Shown in pieces: positions 15,124 through 21,099 of a stretch of 21,099 nucleotides of DNA. The position numbers and the translations under genes are program-made. How positions within the stretch are numbered: the stretch's first letter is position 1; every line of letters starts with the position of its first letter. The notes beneath the pieces were generated by a model. That model saw only the letters and a program-made list of their open reading frames with translations, made no database searches and was not told the origin of the DNA. Source of the stretch: CAYLNH01 sp964384625 (GTDB taxonomy: Bacteria; Verrucomicrobiota; Lentisphaeria; JABSQK01); the NCBI GenBank assembly GCA_964384625.1, contig CAYLNH010000115.1:1-21099 (forward strand), given 5' to 3'.

Positions 15124-15197
15124 TGGTATCGGGTTGAGATGAATTCCCTTGTCCCGTGCATACACCCACGGCCTCGGCCGCAACCGGAATGATACCA
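15124..15197 (+). promoter_or_regulatory. potentially structured folE2 leader
   Basis: Three helices can be drawn: TGGTATC (15124-15130) with GATACCA (15191-15197); GGTTG (15132-15136) with CAACC (15181-15185); and CCGTG (15154-15158) with CACGG (15167-15171) closing an 8-base loop. The first two are nested and separated by 1 and 5 unpaired bases. The element ends 35 bases before the folE2 ATG. It matches no riboswitch that I can identify by eye. Confidence 0.3.
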
Positions 15198-15232
15198 ATG
15201 CAGTGGGCAATGCTGGATAAAGGGAAGCAGTC

Positions 15233-16303
15233 ATGAATATGATACCCGACCGCCTGATGAAACTTCTGGAACGCACTCCCCGGGAAGTGCAGTCGCAGAT
15301 CGGCATGGAAACCAAGGACCGCGTGGCCCGCCGGATGCTGGGTGATCAGTATGCCAGCCGCTTCGTCGAGCCGAGCCGCGACTACGACAGCGAGCTGCAT
15401 GCGACCCAAACCTATGTCGGCTCCCTGCCGGACCTGCAGAACGGCCCCAGCAGCCTGATCAACGGCGCCCCGGTCGCCATTCAGGAAGTCGGCATCCACC
15501 ACTTCCGGCTGCCCCTGGTCTATCGCACCCGCGACAACGGCAATATCACCCTCGAAACCAGCGTCACCGGTACCGTCAGCCTCGAAGCCCATAAGAAGGG
15601 CATCAATATGAGCCGGATCGTACGCAGTTTCTATGAGTACCGGAACCAACACTTCAGCATCGGTACCATCAACCGCATTCTCGAGGCGTATCGCGAGAAT
15701 CTGGAGACCTTCGATGCGCGGATCATGCTCAAGATCTCCTACCCGATCATGATGCCCAGTCTGCGCAGTGAGAACGAAGGCTACCAGTACTATGATGTCG
15801 TCCTCGAAGGACAACTGGACCAGCACGGGCAGTTCAGCAAGTTCATCCACTTCGACTTCGTCTACAGCAGCGCCTGCCCCTGCAGCTACGAACTCAGCGA
15901 GCACGCCCGCAAGTATCGCAACCGTGCCGCCGTCCCCCACAGCCAGCGCAGTGTCGCCCGCGTCAGCGTCAAGTTCGAAGACATGCTCTGGATCGAGGAC
16001 CTCCAGGAGCTCTGTGCCGCGGCCCTCCGGACCGAAACCCAGGTCATCGTCAAACGCGAGGACGAACAGGCCTTCGCCGAGCTCAACGGCGCCAATCTCA
16101 AATTCGTTGAGGACGCCGTTCGCCTGCTCTACGAACAACTGAACAGCGACCCCCGCATCCTCGACTTCAAAGTCGTGGCCTCGCACCAGGAGTCGCTGCA
16201 CAGCCACGATGCGGTCGCGTCCATCGTCAAGGGTGTGCCCGGCGGGTTCTCCGCGACCTGTTCCCGAGAGGAGTTCAACTCGTTGATCCACCTGCCGCGG
16301 TAG
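15233..16303 (+). CDS. folE2: GTP cyclohydrolase FolE2 (type IB)
   Basis: 356 residues. Converts GTP to 7,8-dihydroneopterin triphosphate, the entry to folate and to queuosine/archaeosine-type deazapurines, in the cytoplasm. The family signature SSACPCS (212-218) carries the catalytic/metal-binding cysteine. 'PHSQRS' (235-240) and the histidine-rich 'SHQESLHSHDAVA' (317-329) are also typical, as are the N-terminal LPDLQN (65-70) and NMSR (125-128). FolE2 is the metal-flexible alternative to the zinc enzyme FolE. The protein is longer than many FolE2 proteins (commonly about 260-310). The ATG follows AAAGGGAAG. queD begins 32 bases after its stop, so the two form an operon. Confidence 0.95.
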   Translation: MNMIPDRLMKLLERTPREVQSQIGMETKDRVARRMLGDQYASRFVEPSRDYDSELHATQTYVGSLPDLQNGPSSLINGAPVAIQEVGIHHFRLPLVYRTRDNGNITLETSVTGTVSLEAHKKGINMSRIVRSFYEYRNQHFSIGTINRILEAYRENLETFDARIMLKISYPIMMPSLRSENEGYQYYDVVLEGQLDQHGQFSKFIHFDFVYSSACPCSYELSEHARKYRNRAAVPHSQRSVARVSVKFEDMLWIEDLQELCAAALRTETQVIVKREDEQAFAELNGANLKFVEDAVRLLYEQLNSDPRILDFKVVASHQESLHSHDAVASIVKGVPGGFSATCSREEFNSLIHLPR

Positions 16304-16335
16304 CCCCGGCGGGTGACAATCCGGAGGAAAACACG

Positions 16336-16788
16336 ATGGGAAACTACAAGTACAAATCCACCAAAACATTCACCGGTCTGCCCTGTGCCCATCGCCAGTG
16401 GCAGACCGACGGGCACTGCCGTTTCATCCACGGCTACGACCGCACCGTGACCATCACGTTCGGCTGTACCGAACTCGACGAGCGCGACTGGGTGATGGAT
16501 TTCGGCGACCTCAAGGACGTCAAGCAGTGGCTTGAGGACCTTATGGATCATACGTGCCTGATCAACGCCGACGACCCGGAACTGGACCTGTTCCGCGAAC
16601 TCGATGCCAAAGGCATCATCCAGCTCCGGGTGCTGCCCAACATCGGCATGGAAGGCACTGCCCGCTACGTCTTCAAACACGTGGATAAACTGGTCGACGA
16701 AAAATCCAGCGGCCGGGTTCACGTCGTGCGTGTCGAATGCCGTGAGAACCGGAAGAACTCCGGCATCTGCGAACGCGGCGAGGACTGA
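16336..16788 (+). CDS. queD: 6-carboxytetrahydropterin synthase family protein (QueD-like)
   Basis: 150 residues with a strong ribosome site (GGAGG, 8 bases before the ATG). QueD converts dihydroneopterin triphosphate to 6-carboxytetrahydropterin in queuosine precursor synthesis; relatives make 6-pyruvoyl or hydroxymethyl pterins. Family elements seen: C17 and H19 in PCAHR, FIHGY (30-34), the D71-H72 pair and E134. The canonical HGH zinc motif reads HGY (32-34), while an extra H27-C28 lies just before it. This resembles a QueD subgroup with 'HCRFLHGY' that I recall from alphaproteobacteria. H19, H27 and H32 may be the zinc ligands. Immediate linkage to folE2 supports consecutive steps; queC and queE are not in the window. 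Confidence 0.8.
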   Translation: MGNYKYKSTKTFTGLPCAHRQWQTDGHCRFIHGYDRTVTITFGCTELDERDWVMDFGDLKDVKQWLEDLMDHTCLINADDPELDLFRELDAKGIIQLRVLPNIGMEGTARYVFKHVDKLVDEKSSGRVHVVRVECRENRKNSGICERGED

Positions 16789-16921
16789 GTTCATGCCGCT
16801 GCCCGCGCGGTTGGCGGTTCCTTGCATTCCACGGCATTTGTCTGCCGCCGGCGAGCCGCAATTCCATCGGTTACCGGCATCCAGACCTCAGCAGATTGAG
16901 GTGAAGGCCCTGTCCAATCAA

Positions 16922-17060
16922 ACGCCCATATTTCGAGGAGCCTCTTGGTGAAAAAGTGGGCGACTCCTGGACACTTGGGTGTGACTTTGAGCTCAAACGG
17001 GCTGACCAACTGTCTATGGGTCGCCCACATTGCCGGAACCTGGAGCGCAGAAATGGGCGT
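16922..17060 (+). ncRNA. candidate structured RNA (nested inverted repeats)
   Basis: Outer stem ACGCCCAT (16922-16929) with ATGGGCGT (17053-17060), continued after a 2-nt bulge by TTC/GAA. Inner stem GTGGGCGACTC (16956-16966) with GGGTCGCCCAC (17018-17028); its T-G pair works only on the + strand RNA. Inside are ACAC/GTGT (16971-16982) and the palindrome TTTGAGCTCAAA (16986-16997). It could also be a remnant of a small mobile element. No known RNA family is recognised. Confidence 0.25.
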
Positions 17061-17255
17061 CTTGTTGGATAGCATTACTGAGGTCTGGGCATCAATGTCC
17101 GGCGGATTGCAGGATTTGTCCGCGGGCTGCAACGCACCCGGCCGGCTCAGGCGAGCCGCCCACTGCCGGGGCGTTATGTTCAACGGGGAAGACGGTTGCG
17201 GTCCACCCGGTGGTTGACGCCGCGCGCCCGGCTTTCGGGCTTCGGGTTCGTCGTG

Positions 17256-17283
17256 TTGAAACCGTCGCCGGCTCAACTACGTT
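17256..17283 (+). promoter_or_regulatory. weak promoter, possibly giving a leaderless transcript
   Basis: TTGAAA (17256-17261), a 16-base spacer and TACGTT (17278-17283). The -35 matches 5 of 6; the -10 keeps the key A and final T but only 3 of 6. The predicted start would fall at about the methyltransferase ATG (17290), which has no Shine-Dalgarno. Confidence 0.25.
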
Positions 17284-17289
17284 TCCAGC

Positions 17290-18126
17290 ATGAGTGACTA
17301 CGACTTGATCGACAGCGGCGACGGCCGCAAGCTGGAACGGTTCGGCGACTACGTCCTGGCCCGGCCGTGTGCCCAGGCCCTGTGGCGGCCCCGGCGCCCG
17401 GAGAAGCTCTGGGAGCACGCCGATGCGGCGTTCGATCGGGTTGACGGCAATCGCTGGCACAACCGCTCGGCGTTGCCGGAATCATGGACCGCGGCAATCG
17501 AAGGCATCCGCTTCAAGCTCTCCGGTACGGATTTTGGCCACCTCGGCGTCTTCCCCGAACAGCAGACACAATGGCGTTGGATTCGCCACATGTGCACCAA
17601 CGCCGGCCGGCAGTTGAGGGTGTTGAACCTCTTCGCCTATTCCGGCGGCGCCACGCTGGCCGCCGCCCGGGGCGGTGCGAAGGTCACCCACGTGGACGCC
17701 TCCAGAGGCATGGTCGGCTGGGCCCGGGAAAATGCCGCCCTGAATAATCTGACCGACGCGCCCATCCGCTGGATTGTCGACGATGTCAACAAGTTCATCG
17801 ACCGTGAAGTCCGGCGCGGGAATTTCTATGACGGCATTATTCTGGACCCCCCGACCTACGGCCACGGGAAGAAAAAGCAGGTTTTCAAAATCGAGGACCA
17901 CATCAACGAAACGCTGGACCGCTGTCGCCGGGTTCTGTCTGATCAGCCGGCCTTTGTCCTGCTCAGTTCTCACACCCCGGCCTGCACTCCGGTCGGGCTG
18001 GCGAATCTGTTGACCGCCGCCCTCAGCCCCGGCGCTGTCGAAACCGGAGAGATGCTGCTGACCGGCTCCAGGGAGGTCCTGCCGGTGCCCAGCGGGAGCT
18101 ACGCCCGATGGCGGCCGAGCCCGTGA
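17290..18126 (+). CDS. class I SAM-dependent methyltransferase (RlmI-like)
   Basis: 278 residues. The Rossmann core includes the SAM loop LNLFAYSGGATLAAA (112-126), VDAS (135-138) with the ribose-binding aspartate, and the catalytic DPPTYG (186-191). The segment FGHLGVFPEQ (82-91) is typical of the RlmI/COG1092 group of rRNA or nucleic-acid methyltransferases. The N-terminal PUA domain of RlmI (23S m5C1962) is absent, so this is a shorter relative and the modified base cannot be assigned. Its 3' end overlaps the pseudouridine synthase gene by 19 bases, pointing to joint RNA modification. The ATG lacks a ribosome site. Confidence 0.85.
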   Translation: MSDYDLIDSGDGRKLERFGDYVLARPCAQALWRPRRPEKLWEHADAAFDRVDGNRWHNRSALPESWTAAIEGIRFKLSGTDFGHLGVFPEQQTQWRWIRHMCTNAGRQLRVLNLFAYSGGATLAAARGGAKVTHVDASRGMVGWARENAALNNLTDAPIRWIVDDVNKFIDREVRRGNFYDGIILDPPTYGHGKKKQVFKIEDHINETLDRCRRVLSDQPAFVLLSSHTPACTPVGLANLLTAALSPGAVETGEMLLTGSREVLPVPSGSYARWRPSP

Positions 18127-18788
18127 AGGACTTTGACAGACTCATTCTCTATGCGGACAACCACCTGCTCGCCGTAAACAAGCCGCCCGGCCTGCTGACC
18201 CAACCGTCGCCGACTTGCGATGACAGCCTGGAAACCGGGGCGAAGCGATGGGTCAAGCAGGTAAACAACAAACCCGGCAAGGTCTTTCTTCACGCCGTTC
18301 ACCGGCTCGATCGGGTTGCCGGCGGCGTCGTGCTCTTCGCCCGGACGAGCAAGGCGCTGTCCAGACTGCAGGAGCAGTTGCGCCGGAAGTCCTGGACCAA
18401 GATGTACCATGCTCTGGTTGAACGCGCTCCCGATGAACCGGAAGGCCGGCTCGTCCATTACCTGCGGCACGCCAGCCATCGCGCCAAATTGACGGCGCCC
18501 GACGCAGACGGGGCCAGGCAGGCGGTTTTGACGTACAAGCTGCTGCGCGCCGTCGACCGACTGTATCTGGTCGAGGTCCATCTCGAGACCGGCCGGTATC
18601 ACCAGATTCGGGCGCAGTTGGCGGCGATCGGCTGCGCCGTCGCCGGTGACAGCCGCTACGGCGCCGGGACGACGTGGCGGGAAGGTATCGCCCTGCACCA
18701 CAGAGTTCTCGAGATTCTGCATCCGGTCCGGCGCGAGCCGCTTCGCTTCGAGGCGCCGTACCCGGCGAGTTGGCCGCTGCGGGGCTGA
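18108..18788 (+). CDS. RluA-family pseudouridine synthase
   Basis: 226 residues, a single catalytic domain without an S4 domain. It isomerises uridine to pseudouridine in rRNA or tRNA. The catalytic D68 lies in HRLDRVAGG (65-73), where most relatives read HRLDxxTSG. 'ILYADNHLLAVNKPPGLL' (13-30) and the RNA-binding ETGRYHQIRAQL (160-171) are standard. The ATG overlaps the upstream methyltransferase gene (19 bases) and follows GGGAG at a spacing of about 11. Target position cannot be assigned. It converges on the ABC-F gene with 83 bases between stops and no clear terminator. Confidence 0.93.
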   Translation: MAAEPVKDFDRLILYADNHLLAVNKPPGLLTQPSPTCDDSLETGAKRWVKQVNNKPGKVFLHAVHRLDRVAGGVVLFARTSKALSRLQEQLRRKSWTKMYHALVERAPDEPEGRLVHYLRHASHRAKLTAPDADGARQAVLTYKLLRAVDRLYLVEVHLETGRYHQIRAQLAAIGCAVAGDSRYGAGTTWREGIALHHRVLEILHPVRREPLRFEAPYPASWPLRG

Positions 18789-18871
18789 GCCGGCATTCGC
18801 CTCTCTGAATTGTCCGCTGAGACCTGCAACTGCGGGCGGCAGAACGCCAACGGCTTCCGGCGCCGGGGTGA

Positions 18872-20770
18872 CTATCCGTCCGCCAGTTGCTCGTCAACCT
18901 TCGCCCATTCTTCCCAGAGCGCGGCCAACTGCCGTTCCAGAGCCGTGAATTCCTCGCCCAGACGGTGGACCTCTTCGACGTCCTGCGCTTCGCCGGCCTT
19001 GCTGATGGCGTACTCCAGGAGCCCCTTCTCCTGTTCGGCCTGATGGATTTCCTCCTCTAGTTCCCGGTGCCGGCGTTCCAGTCGGCGCAACGCATTCTGC
19101 CGTCGCTTCTCCTTGCGGTAGTCCGTCCTTTTTGTTGATTCGCCGGTCTCGTCCGTGCCCGCTTCAGCTTCGGCCGACTGCCGCTGATAGTACTCCCAGT
19201 CGCCATGCACCAGTTCCGCCGTGTTGTCTCCCAGAACGAGCAGGCGCGTGGCCAGACCGCGAATCAGGAAACGGTCGTGCGAAACGAAAACCAGCGTTCC
19301 CGGGTAATCGGCGAGCATGGACTGCAGGACCTCCTGCGAGGGGATGTCCAGGTGATTTGTCGGCTCGTCAAGCAGCAGCAGATTGGCGCCGATCAGCCCA
19401 AGCCGGGCCAGGGCCAGGCGCGAACGTTCGCCGCCGCTCAGGTCGCCGACCCGTTTGAAGACGTCGTCCCCGCTGAACAGCAGGCTGCCGAGAAGGTTGC
19501 GGGCCGCCCCGTCGGACCGCTCTTGCTGCACTTCACGGATGGCATCCACCAGCGTCAGGTCCGGATCGAGGTTCTCGTGTTCCTGCGAAAGATAGCCCAC
19601 CGTAACGTTGGCGCCGAAGCGGCAGGTTCCGGCGACGGCCGGCAGTTCCCCGGTGAGCGTGCGCAGGAACGTCGACTTACCGGTGCCGTTGCCGCCGATC
19701 ACCGCCAGCCGCTGGCCGCGCTGCAGTTCGAAGTCCGGCGTCTCCAGGAGGACCTGACCGTCGTAACCGATGGCCAGGTTGGCGGTTCGCATCACGATGT
19801 CGCCGGCGCGTTTCACGGGGGCGAACTTCACTTTGATGCCGCGCATCCGTCTGGGCTGCGGGACGGCTTCGCGTTCGATGAAGCGCGCCAGCCGTTTGCG
19901 CCGGCCCTGGGCTTCTTTGGTGCGTTGACCGGCAATGTGGCGCCGGACGAATTCCTCGGTCTCGCGGATGTATTCCTGCTGCTTTTCGTATTGTTTCAGG
20001 CGTTCGTCGAAGCGCTGGGCGCGTTGTGTCAGGTAATCGCTGTAACAGCCTTTGTAGTTCTCGAGGAAGCCGCCGGCCAGTTCCCAGATCCGGTCGGTGA
20101 TGCGGTCCAGCAGGAAGCGGTCATGCGATACCACCAACAGACTGCCGCGCCAACTCTGCAGGAAGTCCTCGAGCCAGCGGGTGGCGTCCAGGTCCAGGTG
20201 GTTGGTGGGTTCGTCGAGCATCAGCAGTTCCGGTTCCTCGAGCAGCAGTCGGGCGAGGTAGGCCCGGGTGCGCCAGCCGCCGCTGAGTTCGGCCAACGGC
20301 TGCTCATGCTGCTCCGGCGCGAATCCCAGGCCGGCAAGTACCGTGTGAAGGCGCGTCTCGTAACGGTATCCGCCGTTGACTTCGAACTCATGCTGCAGCT
20401 GTTCGTAGTCGTGCATCACCCAGTCCGGGCAGTCGGGCTCGGCCATACGTTCCGCGAGATGTGCCAGTCTCGCTTCAATCTCGAAGAACCGCGAGAAGAC
20501 CTCGCGGCAAAAACCCCAGACGGTCTTGTCGCTGTCGAACTCGGGTGCAATCTGTGGGAGATAACCGATCTCGAGCGCGCCGCGGCAGCGGAAGTCGCCG
20601 CCGTTGTAGTCTTCCTCCCCCAGGATAATCCGTAACAGCGTGGTCTTGCCGTGGCCGTTGGGACCGACAAGGCCGACCCGATGGCCGGCGTCCAGACTGA
20701 AGGACACCTGGCGGAACACCAGATCGGCGCCGTAGAATTTCTCGAGATTGTCGGCTTGCAGCAGGGGCAT
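18872..20770 (-). CDS. ABC-F family ATPase (Uup-like)
   Basis: 632 residues, two ABC ATPase domains on one chain and no membrane segments. First domain: GPNGHGKTT (35-43), LSGGW (162-166), LLMLDEPTNHLD (182-193). Second: GGNGTGKST (359-367), LSGGE (444-448), LLLLDEPTNHLD (464-475). A charged inter-domain linker (about 245-310) is the P-site tRNA interaction motif of the family. The C-terminal coiled coil (about 550-628) is Uup-like. ABC-F proteins act on the ribosome in translation or antibiotic protection, and Uup also affects transposon excision; the role here is unassigned. The ATG at 20770 is chosen because GGAG lies 8 bases upstream. A start at 20824 would lie upstream of the predicted promoter. 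Confidence 0.93.
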   Translation of the reverse strand: MPLLQADNLEKFYGADLVFRQVSFSLDAGHRVGLVGPNGHGKTTLLRIILGEEDYNGGDFRCRGALEIGYLPQIAPEFDSDKTVWGFCREVFSRFFEIEARLAHLAERMAEPDCPDWVMHDYEQLQHEFEVNGGYRYETRLHTVLAGLGFAPEQHEQPLAELSGGWRTRAYLARLLLEEPELLMLDEPTNHLDLDATRWLEDFLQSWRGSLLVVSHDRFLLDRITDRIWELAGGFLENYKGCYSDYLTQRAQRFDERLKQYEKQQEYIRETEEFVRRHIAGQRTKEAQGRRKRLARFIEREAVPQPRRMRGIKVKFAPVKRAGDIVMRTANLAIGYDGQVLLETPDFELQRGQRLAVIGGNGTGKSTFLRTLTGELPAVAGTCRFGANVTVGYLSQEHENLDPDLTLVDAIREVQQERSDGAARNLLGSLLFSGDDVFKRVGDLSGGERSRLALARLGLIGANLLLLDEPTNHLDIPSQEVLQSMLADYPGTLVFVSHDRFLIRGLATRLLVLGDNTAELVHGDWEYYQRQSAEAEAGTDETGESTKRTDYRKEKRRQNALRRLERRHRELEEEIHQAEQEKGLLEYAISKAGEAQDVEEVHRLGEEFTALERQLAALWEEWAKVDEQLADG

Positions 20771-20795
20771 GGCAGGTCTCCGGAAACGGGCGCCA

Positions 20796-20824
20796 AGTGT
20801 AGGTGCTCGAAGCGGAAAAGGCAA
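20796..20824 (-). promoter_or_regulatory. promoter of the ABC-F gene
   Basis: On the minus strand, TTGCCT (20824-20819) and TACACT (20801-20796) are 17 bases apart, each matching consensus at 4 of 6. Predicted start is near 20789, giving a leader of about 19 nt that contains the GGAG ribosome site. Confidence 0.4.
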
Positions 20825-21079
20825 GGGTTGTTCAGTAATGGGGTATTTTGGACAGGTAATGTTACTTCCGTGTATAAGTCCCGGCTTCGGGGACCGTTTG
20901 GTTTGATGTGCATCTGGTTGAGTCTCTGCACCGACGTTGGCGCTGAAGGAGGGTCAGTCAAACGTCCCAAACACCCTTTAAGCAAGCGCCATTCATCGCT
21001 AGACCCCGGGTCGCTCGTCGGCCCGGTGAATGAGTTCAGCAGGGCAGGATACGGCCCCCCTCAACCTGCTTTCCGGGCG

Positions 21080-21099
21080 CCGGGAAGTCGGCTTCCCGG
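21080..21099. terminator. hairpin at the window edge, possible terminator
   Basis: CCGGGAAG, loop TCGG, CTTCCCGG: a perfect 8-bp stem with a 4-base loop that ends at the last base of the window. Any T-run that would confirm it on the + strand lies outside. Confidence 0.3.

Larger units (their letters stand above)
16789..17289. other. intergenic region, 501 bp
   Basis: No gene I can support. A GTG-started frame at 16945-17217 (90 codons) follows GAGGAG, but its later composition is not protein-like and it lies across inverted repeats. The central part holds the nested repeats given separately. Further hairpins are CGGCTC-AGGC-GAGCCG (17143-17158) and GCCCG-GCTTT-CGGGC (17226-17240). None has a clear T-run. 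Confidence 0.5.
20771..21099. other. region upstream of the ABC-F gene, 329 bp to the window end
   Basis: No supported gene. It holds the promoter at 20796-20824, an AT-richer stretch at about 20825-20880, and a hairpin at the very end. The far gene on the right, if any, lies beyond the window. Confidence 0.5.

Noticed and set aside
16945..17217. GTG-started 90-codon frame with GAGGAG upstream in the 500-bp gap
   Set aside because: It runs across the nested inverted repeats, its second half has no protein-like pattern, and no homolog is recognised; the structure reading explains the segment better.
19205..20635. Long + strand frame (476 codons) opposite the ABC-F gene
   Set aside because: Mirror of a gene with two intact ABC domains; Gln/His/Val-rich composition typical of an antisense shadow.

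Overview
The window is a compact, high-GC stretch of chromosome from a Gram-negative bacterium. It carries genes for an LPS-bearing outer membrane: an LptD-type assembly porin, an MsbA-like lipid flippase and a Tol/Ton-type energising trio. It also carries a Hanks-type Ser/Thr kinase and a second protein with the same small C4 ribbon, both anchored by a C-terminal membrane helix. Together these suggest a member of the PVC group (Planctomycetota, Lentisphaerota, Kiritimatiellota or relatives). That placement is an inference from gene content and protein style, because no rRNA or other phylogenetic marker is present. I saw no tRNA, rRNA, CRISPR array, insertion sequence or phage gene.

Layout. 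1-2900 (+): a ribbon-kinase-membrane-anchor gene and a small secreted protein of unknown function, each behind its own sigma70-like promoter. 2974-11721 (all -): a long, tightly packed run, in transcription order lptD, an msbA-like ABC exporter, tatC, tatA, hisH, hisF and a second ABC half-transporter. Several junctions overlap (ATGAGTAA twice, ATGCTGA once). The only sizeable gap in the run is about 330 bp between tatA and hisH. 11790-13006 (-): a perfect hairpin terminator, then a gene for a duplicated ribbon protein with a Pro/Ala-rich linker and a C-terminal membrane tail. 13007-13255: a divergent promoter region. 13256-15110 (+): an exbB/tolQ, exbD/tolR, tolA/tonB-like operon with 1-nt stop/start overlaps. 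15233-16788 (+): folE2 and queD, the first two steps of a deazapurine/pterin route, behind a leader that could fold. 16789-17289: a 500-bp gap with nested inverted repeats. 17290-18788 (+): an RlmI-like methyltransferase overlapping a RluA-family pseudouridine synthase. 18872-20770 (-): an ABC-F ATPase. 20771-21099: its promoter and otherwise empty sequence.

How the parts fit. The minus-strand run mixes envelope biogenesis (flipping of lipid A-core, insertion of LPS, export of folded proteins) with the glutaminase/cyclase pair of histidine synthesis. The + strand trio would supply proton-motive-force coupling to the outer membrane. The kinase and the double-ribbon protein share an identical C-x2-C-x16-C-x2-C module and are the best candidates here for a poorly described signalling system. 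The double-ribbon protein also has a repeated Ser/Thr-containing motif. Other points worth a second look are the structured folE2 leader, the nested inverted repeats at 16.9 kb, an unusual Cys distribution in LptD, an ABC half-transporter with a degenerate catalytic residue and no adjacent partner, and a recurring TTGC-type -35 element.
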